DNA from: an uncultured Clostridia bacterium
GTDB taxonomy: Bacteria; Bacillota; Clostridia; Lachnospirales; Anaerotignaceae
DNA length: 64,000 nt
Assembly: GCA_944384265.1 (NCBI GenBank)
Contig: CALWSR010000009.1
Location: 27,593 to 91,592, forward strand
Direction of reading: 5' to 3'
Shown here one piece after another: positions 28,026 to 35,675 of the stretch. Within the stretch, counting starts at the first letter, position 1. The number at the start of each line of letters is the position of its first letter. A program made the translations under genes and the position numbers. Under the pieces are notes generated by a model. That model saw only the letters and a program-made list of their open reading frames with translations. It did no database searches and was not told the origin of the DNA.

Positions 28026-28053
28026 ATTTTACCTCTTTTTTCAAATTTGTCAA
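28026..28053 (-). promoter_or_regulatory. Sigma-A promoter of the T-box/TrpB2 transcript
   Basis: On the minus strand TTGACA (28048-28053) and TAAAAT (28026-28031) with a 16-base spacer, just upstream of stem I. Confidence 0.8.
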
Positions 28054-28083
28054 TAAGCAAAATATATGAATTTTAAAAATACC

Positions 28084-28348
28084 ATTCAAAAAACCTTTTA
28101 AATGCAGATTGTAGAAAAACTAGATTTTATATTTTTTCAAGAATGCAGAAAGGGGTTGGAAAAACCAAGTGTTTTCCAACCTGAAATCCCCGGCCGGAAT
28201 TGATTTTCGGCAATAAAAAGCAGCCATTTCAAGGCTTTTATCCCATAAAACCTCTGCTTTATACTGCTGTCTGCTCCTCAAAGGCCTGCATGAAATGAGC
28301 CTTTGACAACAGGGTGTCCGCACTGAATTTAAAAAAACCTTTTGAATG
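28084..28348 (+). mobile_element. R1 element copy 4 with ~21-bp target duplication
   Basis: Core 28105-28326 (222 bp) aligns with the other R1 copies. Flanks 28084-28104 and 28327-28348 are direct repeats with one indel and two mismatches. The target is an imperfect palindrome (CATTCAAAA...TTTTAAATG). This copy has the longest inner hairpin: GGTTGGAAAAAC against GTTTTCCAACC. It lies between the T-box promoter and the divergent amidase gene. Confidence 0.75.
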
Positions 28349-28444
28349 GGTTTCTATCAAAAAATTACTTTTTTTACAAAAATAACAGGTCTTTTTCTTT
28401 TTTTTATTTTGTAGTATGATAAAAAAGAGTAGGAGGCGTTTGGA

Positions 28445-29242
28445 TTGGAAGAAATCAGCCGTGCAGAGCAAAGAAGAAAAAAAAGACAAAAAAGAAAGAG
28501 AATCAAAAAGGGTATTCAAATTTCTTTTTGTATATTGCTGTTTGCCACAGTGGGCATAATTTGTTTTCTGGCATACCGTCACAATGCCCCAAAGCCCTAT
28601 GTCATTGGGCTGGACCCGGGGCATGGCGGAGAGGATGTGGGTGCTGTGGGATACATAGAAGAAATTGAGCTGACAGAAAAGACAGTGGATTTTTTAGAAG
28701 AAAGACTCAAAAAAGACGGCCGTTTTCAAGTGGTCCGTTCCCGCAAAAACGGTGAAGCTGTGGATATTACACAAAGAAAAAAAATTTTATTGCGTAAAGA
28801 AGTAGATTTGATACTTTCCATCCATGGAAATTCCGACCCCACAGGCACAGCCAGAGGCTTTGAATGCTATCCTGCTCCCCCCGGCCGTGAAAACCATGCA
28901 ATCAGCTATGACCTTGCCCTTTGCATTACAGAGCAAATGGCAGCAGCAGGCAATCATTTAAGAGGCATACAAGGCATACGCTATGGCTATTATGTTACAG
29001 GAGAAGGGGGAGAAAGCCAAAAGGTGATAAAAGAAGCCTCTGATACCACAATATATGCACAGCCTTCATTTGGCATGGTAGAGGGGGTAAGCTGTGCTGC
29101 CGTGCTGGCAGAACAATGCTTTGTTACCAATTTGGAGGATGTAGAAGCATTTGGCTCCGACACAGGCTGTGCCATTGCCGCAGAAGCCTATTATAAAGCC
29201 ATTTGCAGCTATCTTCAAATTGAGGAAATGCCCCTCCAATAG
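28445..29242 (+). CDS. N-acetylmuramoyl-L-alanine amidase
   Basis: 265 residues. A Lys/Arg-rich cytoplasmic start, one membrane helix (residues ~27-47), then an Amidase_3 domain: zinc His in 'GLDPGHGGEDVG', zinc Glu near 'EIELTEK', zinc His in 'LSIHGNS' and catalytic Glu in 'AVLAEQCFVTN'. It cleaves the MurNAc-L-Ala bond of peptidoglycan outside the cell and is anchored by its N-terminus. The start is TTG 28445 with AGGAGG 8 bases upstream. A late CwlD-like role is possible but not shown. Confidence 0.85.
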   Translation: MEEISRAEQRRKKRQKRKRIKKGIQISFCILLFATVGIICFLAYRHNAPKPYVIGLDPGHGGEDVGAVGYIEEIELTEKTVDFLEERLKKDGRFQVVRSRKNGEAVDITQRKKILLRKEVDLILSIHGNSDPTGTARGFECYPAPPGRENHAISYDLALCITEQMAAAGNHLRGIQGIRYGYYVTGEGGESQKVIKEASDTTIYAQPSFGMVEGVSCAAVLAEQCFVTNLEDVEAFGSDTGCAIAAEAYYKAICSYLQIEEMPLQ

Positions 29243-29363
29243 CACTGTCTTTTGTACAAGTACAAATGTCTTGTGAAAAACAACAAAAAAAAGCTGTATT
29301 TTATACAAAAACATTGCGAAATCACGAAAATATCCATGTTTTTGAGAAAGAACAACAGATTGG

Positions 29364-29391
29364 TTGACGCCATGGATTGATGTGTTATAAT
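29364..29391 (+). promoter_or_regulatory. Sigma-A promoter of the serC operon
   Basis: TTGACG (29364-29369), 16-base spacer, TATAAT (29386-29391). Confidence 0.8.
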
Positions 29392-29397
29392 TTTTCA

Positions 29398-29702
29398 ATA
29401 AAGAAAGAGATATCATGTCTTCTTTATTTAGAAGGCTTTGGACTGTCAAAAAAGGCTTTTCAAATAAAGGGAGTGATAAACAAAAATTCCCATGGTGTAG
29501 TAGTTATCAGCCTCATAAACATAAAAAGGCAAGGCTTTTTTCTATTTTTTTCAAGGCCTTTCCATTTATGCACCGACAGTCTTTTGAAAAAGGCAGCCGG
29601 CAAAGGCCGGTGCCTTTTTTGACAATTTCAGCAGTGTATTGGGCTGTATTTACTATTTTTTTAAAGCTTAAAAATGATTTTTTGTGGGAGGTTTATTGGC
29701 GT
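29398..29702 (+). promoter_or_regulatory. Long untranslated leader of serC with internal terminator
   Basis: About 300 bases separate the promoter from the serC ATG. The leader holds a long-range pairing, GACTGTC (29442-29448) with GACAGTC (29575-29581), directly before a terminator (29587-29620), so an attenuator is likely. It lacks the T-box consensus and matches no riboswitch I recognise. The serC frame stays open through the whole leader, beginning ATG-TCT-TCT (two Ser codons) at 29415 behind a weak RBS. Confidence 0.55.
29587..29620 (+). terminator. Intrinsic terminator inside the serC leader
   Basis: AAAAAGGCAGCCGGC pairs with GCCGGTGCCTTTTTT around a 4-base loop, 83 bases before the serC start and ~200 bases after the promoter. 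Confidence 0.8.
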
Positions 29703-30785
29703 ATGAACAGAGTTTACAATTTTTCAGCAGGTCCCTCTATGCTTCCTTTAGAGGTATTGGAAAAAGCCCAAAAGGAATTTGTCTGCTATGGTCAAAGCGG
29801 TATGTCTGTTATGGAAATGAGCCATCGCAGCAATGATTTTGAACAAATTTTATATCATGCAGAAAATACCCTCAGAGAGTTGATGGATATTCCTAAAAAT
29901 TACAAAATTCTTTTTTTGCAGGGGGGCGGTTCCACACAGTTTGCAATGATTCCTATGAATTTGATGGGCAAAAATCACAAAGCAGATTATGTCAAAACGG
30001 GCCAATGGGCAAGCAAAGCCATTGAAGAGGCACAACGCTATGGCCAGGTCCATGTTGTGGCATCTTCTGAAGACACTTTATTTGACAGAATTCCTCCCTT
30101 AGATGCCAGCCAGTTTGATAAAGAAGCGGATTATTTTTATATTACACTAAACAACACCATATACGGCACCAGATACACCACACTGCCCCAAACAGGAGCT
30201 GTGCCATTGGTAGGGGATATGTCCTCCAGCATATTATCAGAAGAAATCGACATCACAAAATTTGGTCTGCTTTATGCTGGGGCACAAAAAAATTTGGGGC
30301 CTGCCGGTGTCACACTTGTCATCATCAGAGAGGATTTGATGGGTCATGCCATGGATATTACCCCCACCATGCTCCGCTATGATATCCATGCCAAAAACCA
30401 TTCCTTATACAACACACCGCCTACCTACGGCATTTATTTCATGGGTCTTGTATTTGACTGGATAAAAGAGCAGGGCGGTATAAAAGCAATGCAAAAAAGA
30501 AATGAACAAAAAGCCAATCTATTATATGACTTTTTAGACCAGTCCCGGCTGTTTCGGGGAACTGTTGTCAAAAAGGACCGTTCTCTTATGAATATTCCTT
30601 TTGTACTGCCTACAAAGGAGCTGGATGCCAAATTCATTGCACAGGCACATTCCAAGGGCTTTGTCAATTTAAAAGGCCATAGAACTGTGGGAGGTATGCG
30701 GGCAAGCATTTACAATGCCATGCCTTTGGAGGGTGTCAAGGCTCTTGTGGAATGGATGGAAATATTTGAAAAAGAAAATCAATAA
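29703..30785 (+). CDS. serC: Phosphoserine aminotransferase
   Basis: 360 residues, standard length. Starts 'MNRVYNFSAGPSMLP'; PLP lysine in 'LYAGAQKNLGPAGV'. Makes 3-phosphoserine from 3-phosphohydroxypyruvate and glutamate (class V aminotransferase, cytoplasm). The frame is open 96 codons further upstream, but that part covers the terminator and has no family similarity; ATG 29703 with GGGAGG 11 bases upstream is the start. First gene of serC-serA-DUF1015. Confidence 0.95.
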   Translation: MNRVYNFSAGPSMLPLEVLEKAQKEFVCYGQSGMSVMEMSHRSNDFEQILYHAENTLRELMDIPKNYKILFLQGGGSTQFAMIPMNLMGKNHKADYVKTGQWASKAIEEAQRYGQVHVVASSEDTLFDRIPPLDASQFDKEADYFYITLNNTIYGTRYTTLPQTGAVPLVGDMSSSILSEEIDITKFGLLYAGAQKNLGPAGVTLVIIREDLMGHAMDITPTMLRYDIHAKNHSLYNTPPTYGIYFMGLVFDWIKEQGGIKAMQKRNEQKANLLYDFLDQSRLFRGTVVKKDRSLMNIPFVLPTKELDAKFIAQAHSKGFVNLKGHRTVGGMRASIYNAMPLEGVKALVEWMEIFEKENQ

Positions 30786-30797
30786 GAGGTGCAAAAA

Positions 30798-31967
30798 ATG
30801 TATACAATCAGAACATTAAATCAAATTTCTCATGTGGGCTTAAAAAAACTGCCTCAGTCAGAATTTACTATATCTGATATTGAAGAAAATCCGGACGGTA
30901 TCATTGTCAGAAGCTTTGATATGCATCAAATGCCTTTTTCTCACAATCTTTTGGTCATTGCCCGGGCAGGAGCAGGCACCAACAACATTCCCATTGAAAG
31001 ATGTACACAAATGGGTATTCCTGTATTTAACACCCCCGGGGCCAATGCCAATGCTGTAAAAGAGCTGGTACTCACAGGGCTTTTGATTTCCTCCAGAAAG
31101 GTTTTGGAGGGGGCAAACTGGACACAGACGCTCATTGGCACACAAAACATTGAAAAAGCTGCCGAGGTGGGAAAAAAACAGTTTGTAGGCCCTGAAATTG
31201 CAGGAAAAAAGCTGGGCGTCATAGGACTGGGCGCCATTGGCGTTTTGGTGGCAAATGCTGCATTGGACTTGGGTATGGAGGTTATCGGCTATGACCCTTA
31301 TTTATCCATTGATTCTGCATGGCATTTGTCCTCCAGTGTCAAGCACGCCTCCACACTGGAGGAGGCCGTCAGCCAAAGCGATTACATTACACTGCATATC
31401 CCCTTGAATGAAAAAACAAAGCATCTTTTCAACAAAGATTTGTTTGCTGCCACAAAAAGAGGCGTGCGTCTGCTCAATTTTGCCAGAGGAGAATTGGTGG
31501 ACAGCACTGCATTAAAATGTGCCATCAAAGAAGGCATTGTTTCAAAATATATTGTGGATTTTCCCAGCGAGGATTTGCTTGGCATTGACAAAGTCATTGT
31601 CACACCTCATTTGGGTGCCTCCACGCCGGAATCGGAAGAAAACTGCGCCATGATGGCCTCTGTGGAAATCAGGGAATATTTAAAATACGGCAACATCAAA
31701 AATTCTGTCAATTTTCCCACCTGCTACATTGATTATTCCGGAAAGCCCAGAGTAACCATTTCCCACAAAAATAAAGTCAATATGATTGGGCAGCTGGGTG
31801 CTGTGTTTACAAAATATTCTGTCAATATTGACAATATGATAAACAAAAGCAAAGGAGATTTGGCATACAACATCATTGTCTGCGACAGCTTTCATGGAAA
31901 GGAAAAGGAATTGATGCAGGATTTGTATGCCATTGAAAGTGTCATAAAGGTCAGAATATTATATTGA
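30798..31967 (+). CDS. serA: D-3-phosphoglycerate dehydrogenase
   Basis: 389 residues: a 2-hydroxyacid dehydrogenase with the NAD loop 'GLGAIG', 'LNFARGELVD' (catalytic Arg region) and 'VIVTPHLGASTPESEE' (catalytic His), plus a short C-terminal ACT domain for serine feedback. First step of serine synthesis. The start is ATG 30798 with GAGGTG 6 bases upstream, 12 bases after serC; cotranscribed. Confidence 0.93.
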   Translation: MYTIRTLNQISHVGLKKLPQSEFTISDIEENPDGIIVRSFDMHQMPFSHNLLVIARAGAGTNNIPIERCTQMGIPVFNTPGANANAVKELVLTGLLISSRKVLEGANWTQTLIGTQNIEKAAEVGKKQFVGPEIAGKKLGVIGLGAIGVLVANAALDLGMEVIGYDPYLSIDSAWHLSSSVKHASTLEEAVSQSDYITLHIPLNEKTKHLFNKDLFAATKRGVRLLNFARGELVDSTALKCAIKEGIVSKYIVDFPSEDLLGIDKVIVTPHLGASTPESEENCAMMASVEIREYLKYGNIKNSVNFPTCYIDYSGKPRVTISHKNKVNMIGQLGAVFTKYSVNIDNMINKSKGDLAYNIIVCDSFHGKEKELMQDLYAIESVIKVRILY

Positions 31968-32027
31968 AAAAAATGGATACTGACATATTCTATTGCAGCA
32001 GAAAACCAAAAAACATCATAAAGCCCA

Positions 32028-32062
32028 TTGGCTGTTTTTTTCAAAAAAAAGAAACAGCCATG
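32028..32062 (+). terminator. Possible partial terminator between serA and DUF1015
   Basis: GGCTGTTTTTTT pairs with AAAGAAACAGCC; the following tail is only moderately T-rich. The gap 31968-32475 holds no gene. Confidence 0.45.
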
Positions 32063-32475
32063 TTTTTATCCCTTTCTGTTTCAAAAAACAAAAATGAAAT
32101 GTCTTATGCTGATTGGACTCAAAAATTTTTTAAAACCACTTTTGTCAACCCATGAAAATAGCTTTGACATTTCCATAAAAAAAGTAAAATATAAATGATT
32201 GTTTACACTGAAATTGATGTACTTATCATACCAATTATGCCGGTACAAATTTTTATATCCAAAGCAGACAGCACTTGGTAAGGAAAAAAACCAGAAGCAA
32301 TACCAAAAAAGGCTAGGCTTTATACTGCTTTTATTATCTATCCCTTTCTTAAAGGCATCCATAAGAAAAGGAAGACAACATACCGCCCCATCATAATACA
32401 GCTTAAGCAGCAATATGGAGCATTCCCTGCCGGCTGTAATGGATAAATATATTGTATTAGAAAGGAGCTGTTTTT

Positions 32476-33726
32476 TTGGCAACCATAAAACCCTTTCGTG
32501 CCATTCGCCCTGTGGCAGAAAAAGCACAAAAAGTGGCAGCATTGCCCTATGATGTGATGAGCAGTGAAGAAGCAAGAGAAATGGCAAAGCAAAATCCCTA
32601 TTCCTTTTTGCACATTGATAAAGCAGAAATTGATTTGCCTCCTTCCATAGATATATATGATGAACAGGTCTATCAAAAGGCAAAACAAAATATGCAGACA
32701 ATGATACAAAATGGTATTTTTATACAGGATGACAGCCCTCTGCTTTATATCTACCGCTTGAACAAAAATCAAAAAAGTCAAACGGGTATTGTGGCCTGCA
32801 CTGCCATAGAGGAATATTTAAATCATACCATCAAAAAACATGAACTGACCAGAGCAGACAAGGAGCTGGACAGAATACGTCATGTGGATACACTCAACGC
32901 CAACACAGGCCCCATTTTTTTGGCATACCGCAAAAACCATGCTGTCAAAAAAATACTGCATTGCATTATAGAGCAAACACAGCCTGTTTATGATTTTGTT
33001 TCAGAGGATGGTGTATGCCACACTGTTTGGCTGATACAGCAGCAAAAATATATTACAGAGCTGATTGCACTCTTTCAGGAAATACCCAGCCTTTACATTG
33101 CAGATGGTCACCACAGAAATGCTTCTGCTGTCCAGGTAGGCTTAAAAAGAAGAGAGCAATATCCCAATTATACAGGCAAAGAGGAATTTAATTATTATCT
33201 TTCTGTGCTGTTTTCCGACGATGAGCTGTCCATTATGGACTACAACCGTGTTGTAAAGGATTTAAACGGCATGACAGAGGAATGCTTTTTCAAAAAATTA
33301 AATGAAAAATTTCTGGTGGAAAAATATGAAAAACCGGGCTGTGCCCGTCCTCAAAGGCAGCATCAGTTTGGTATGTATCTTTCTAAAAAATGGTATTTGT
33401 TGACAGCCAAGCAGGAAATTGTCAAAAAGGATGTGGTGGAAGCATTGGATGTGTCCATACTGCAAAATGAAATACTGGAGCCTTTATTAAACATAAAGGA
33501 CCCCAGAACAGATAAACGCATTGATTTTATAGGCGGTATCCGAGGATTGGAAGCATTGGAAAAATTGGTGGACAGTCAACAAATGCAGATTGCATTTTCC
33601 ATGTATCCCACTTCTATGAAAGAGCTGATGGCCGTGGCAGACCAAAACAAAATCATGCCGCCAAAATCTACATGGTTTGAGCCAAAGCCAAGAAGCGGAC
33701 TTTTTATACATGATTTGGAAAAATAA
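32476..33726 (+). CDS. DUF1015 family protein
   Basis: 416 residues with the full DUF1015 pattern: 'IKPFRAIRPVAEKAQKVAALPYDVMSSEEAREMAKQNPYSFLHIDKAE' at the start and 'LYIADGHHRNASA' in the middle. Function not established; the family often sits beside serine-biosynthesis genes, as here, and is suspected of acting on phosphoserine or a related kinase substrate. The start is TTG 32476 with AAGGAG upstream. Third gene in the serine cluster, 508 bases after serA. Confidence 0.9.
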   Translation: MATIKPFRAIRPVAEKAQKVAALPYDVMSSEEAREMAKQNPYSFLHIDKAEIDLPPSIDIYDEQVYQKAKQNMQTMIQNGIFIQDDSPLLYIYRLNKNQKSQTGIVACTAIEEYLNHTIKKHELTRADKELDRIRHVDTLNANTGPIFLAYRKNHAVKKILHCIIEQTQPVYDFVSEDGVCHTVWLIQQQKYITELIALFQEIPSLYIADGHHRNASAVQVGLKRREQYPNYTGKEEFNYYLSVLFSDDELSIMDYNRVVKDLNGMTEECFFKKLNEKFLVEKYEKPGCARPQRQHQFGMYLSKKWYLLTAKQEIVKKDVVEALDVSILQNEILEPLLNIKDPRTDKRIDFIGGIRGLEALEKLVDSQQMQIAFSMYPTSMKELMAVADQNKIMPPKSTWFEPKPRSGLFIHDLEK

Positions 33727-33856
33727 TATATTTTGCCAGAATAATATATGTCATTTTTGCCATACTAGATATGACAGCGAGAAATGCTTTTGCTGTTTTA
33801 TAAAGGGCAGTGCAGCAAAAGCAACCAAATGCTTGCTGTAAAAGGAGTGGTATCTC

Positions 33857-34051
33857 ATGAAGGGCTTTACAATGGGTATTGTAACAGGCGGATTGATGAC
33901 AGCCGTTGGAATCGGCTATCTGTTGCAGGACCAAAAAAGTTACCATGCCATGCGTAAAAAAAGCAACAAAATGATACGCAAGGGAAAACGTATGGCAAAA
34001 AAAGCAGAAGGCATTGTAGAAGATGCAGTGGATGACCTTTTAGAGCTGTAA
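33857..34051 (+). CDS. Small membrane-anchored protein (64 aa), YtxH-like
   Basis: A hydrophobic N-terminal helix (residues ~5-22, 'TMGIVTGGLMTAVGIGYL') and a Lys-rich amphipathic tail. It resembles YtxH-type stress proteins in shape but is too short for a firm match. RBS AAGGAG 9 bases upstream of ATG; a hairpin terminator follows. Confidence 0.6.
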   Translation: MKGFTMGIVTGGLMTAVGIGYLLQDQKSYHAMRKKSNKMIRKGKRMAKKAEGIVEDAVDDLLEL

Positions 34052-34062
34052 AAACCCCCTCA

Positions 34063-34119
34063 AAAAAGAGGATATTCCAAAAGTCATAAAACAGACTTGA
34101 GGAATACCCTCTTTTTCTC
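34063..34119 (+). terminator. Bidirectional terminator
   Basis: GAGGATATTCC pairs with GGAATACCCTC, flanked by an A run and TTTTT. Confidence 0.65.
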
Positions 34120-34720
34120 AATACCTTCTTTTTCTCATTGAAACAATGTATTTCAAAAATGCTTTCATTGCCAGTGAAGCCTTCTTTTTTTTGTGCAATG
34201 CCAGCCCAATTTTTCTGTATGCAGGCACCTCCAATTCCTTTGCAATGATTTCGTTCTTTTCCATATCAGCTGAGGCCCCAGTCCACCTTCTACCATGGAC
34301 ATAATGGCATAATCGTCCCATGTAGTAAAACGGATATTAGCAGAAATGTCATGCTTTTGAAATATCTCCCAGATATCTGATTTTTCTCCCTTTTCCAAAA
34401 GCATAAAGGGATAGCTGCACAAGGCATTTATGGGAAAATATTCCATATCGGCCAAAGGATGATTTTGAGGCAGCATTGCCAACAATTTATCCTCCTGCAA
34501 AAAAATGCTCTCCAGCTTTGGCAATGTGTTCAATCTCAAACCCTCAGTCTACTCTGCCTTCCAATTCTCAATTTTCTGATAATCTCCCAAAAGCAGTTCA
34601 TAATCCATATTTGTATCATCCTTTTGAAAATTTTGAATGATATTGCAATGTTATTACTTTCATTTGCTAAGTGCTTTTATCCCCTGTGCCGCAAAAAAAT
34701 GAAAAGTAATTGGGACAAGA
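34118..34720 (-). pseudogene. Broken LysR-family regulator (C-terminal effector domain)
   Basis: Pieces in different frames read, in order, 'DDTNMDYELLLGDYQKIENWKAE', 'RLNTLPKLESIFLQEDKLLAMLPQNHPLADMEYFPINALCSYPFMLLEKGEKSDIWEIF', 'TTWDDYAIMSMVEGGLG' and 'AKELEVPAYRKIGLALHKKKKASLAMKAFLKYI', a typical LysR co-inducer domain. There is a stop after 'WKAE', a frameshift or deletion after 'EGGLG', and no helix-turn-helix start. A dead gene with no evident target operon nearby. Confidence 0.8.
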
Positions 34721-35472
34721 AATGTTTTCATATAATATCAAATCCTACATGGCATTGCATATCCATATCTCTGTTATCATTTCATTGATTCTAAAAAAAT
34801 GACTGCCATGACTTTGTTTTGTATACTTTTTCCATTTTAAAAGCTTTCCTATAAATAAAAACAACAGGCGGTGAGGGCCATTTCATGGGGCTTAGCACAA
34901 TTTTTTGCTTTTGTTGCATTGGTGCCTTTCCATTACAAGCAACACTTTTTTCACAACAACACAAAAAACGACACCTGCCCAGTGGTTTTCCATATATGGG
35001 CATAGACTCTTGTCTTGTGGATAGTACTGCCAACTGTTTTTTTGCTGCCTGCTGCGCTTATGCTGCTTTGGTGTGGCTGTCAGTATTTTTTTGATTGCTT
35101 TCCTCTATTCTTTCTGCTGCATCAACAAATAACATTTACACCGGAACACTCTATTTTGGCAAATATTACTAAGCTGCTGCTATAACATAGTGTTGTTCAT
35201 TCCATAAAAATTGATATGCTTATTTTAGGAGGTATTTTCATTGACAGACATACCTTTCCCCTTTCTACCATTGACTTCTTTTTGCTCATACAATTTTTTA
35301 ATTGCTCTTCTTTTTTTATCTGCATTGGAGCTATGATTATTTGCAATACCGTTTTGTATGCCATAACCCCCTATATAGAACCTCTTTTCACTATCTCCTT
35401 GTATTCAACCGACCACAATTTTACGATAGTGAAAAGAAGTTTTTGCTTCTGCTGCAACGCCAAACATTTTTT
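34721..35472. other. Gene-poor stretch with a 12-bp inverted repeat
   Basis: No credible gene; short frames lack ribosome-binding sites. CTTTTCACTATC at 35384-35395 is exactly inverted at 35425-35436 (29-base spacer) with no T run. Repeat R2 copy 2 follows. Confidence 0.5.
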
Positions 35473-35629
35473 AAGGGGCTTTCGCAAAATACCCCTCTAA
35501 AATAATCATGTACAAAAACCCATTCCTTCTTGAGCAGATTTCACTCAGAAAGCAGCCGGTTTTCTATGATTTGCAATCCTTTCTTTGTGCAAGCTGCTGC
35601 CGCAATTTCATTTTGCAGCAGCCCCTTTG
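35473..35629 (-). repeat. R2 repeat copy 2, MITE-like, ~157 bp
   Basis: The reverse complement aligns end to end with 632-792, including both inverted ends (AAGGGGCTTTCGCAAAAT left, TTTTGCAGCAGCCCCTTTG right) and an internal ACCGGCTG.TTTCTGAGTG block. Opposite orientation to copy 1. No coding content. Confidence 0.7.
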
Positions 35630-35636
35630 CTAATAC

Positions 35637-35669
35637 AAAAAGTATCTAATGACAGCATTAGATACTTTT
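35637..35669 (-). terminator. Terminator of the cdaA-cdaR-glmM operon
   Basis: AAAAGTATCTAATG pairs with CATTAGATACTTTT; T run on the minus strand. Confidence 0.8.
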
Positions 35670-35675
35670 AAAATA

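Noticed and set aside
29398..29620. T-box in the serC leader
   Set aside because: The conserved T-box sequence and the specifier-loop pattern seen upstream of TrpB2 are absent here.
29415..29702. 96-codon N-terminal extension of serC
   Set aside because: The segment contains the leader terminator, has no family similarity, and standard SerC proteins start at the ATG at 29703.
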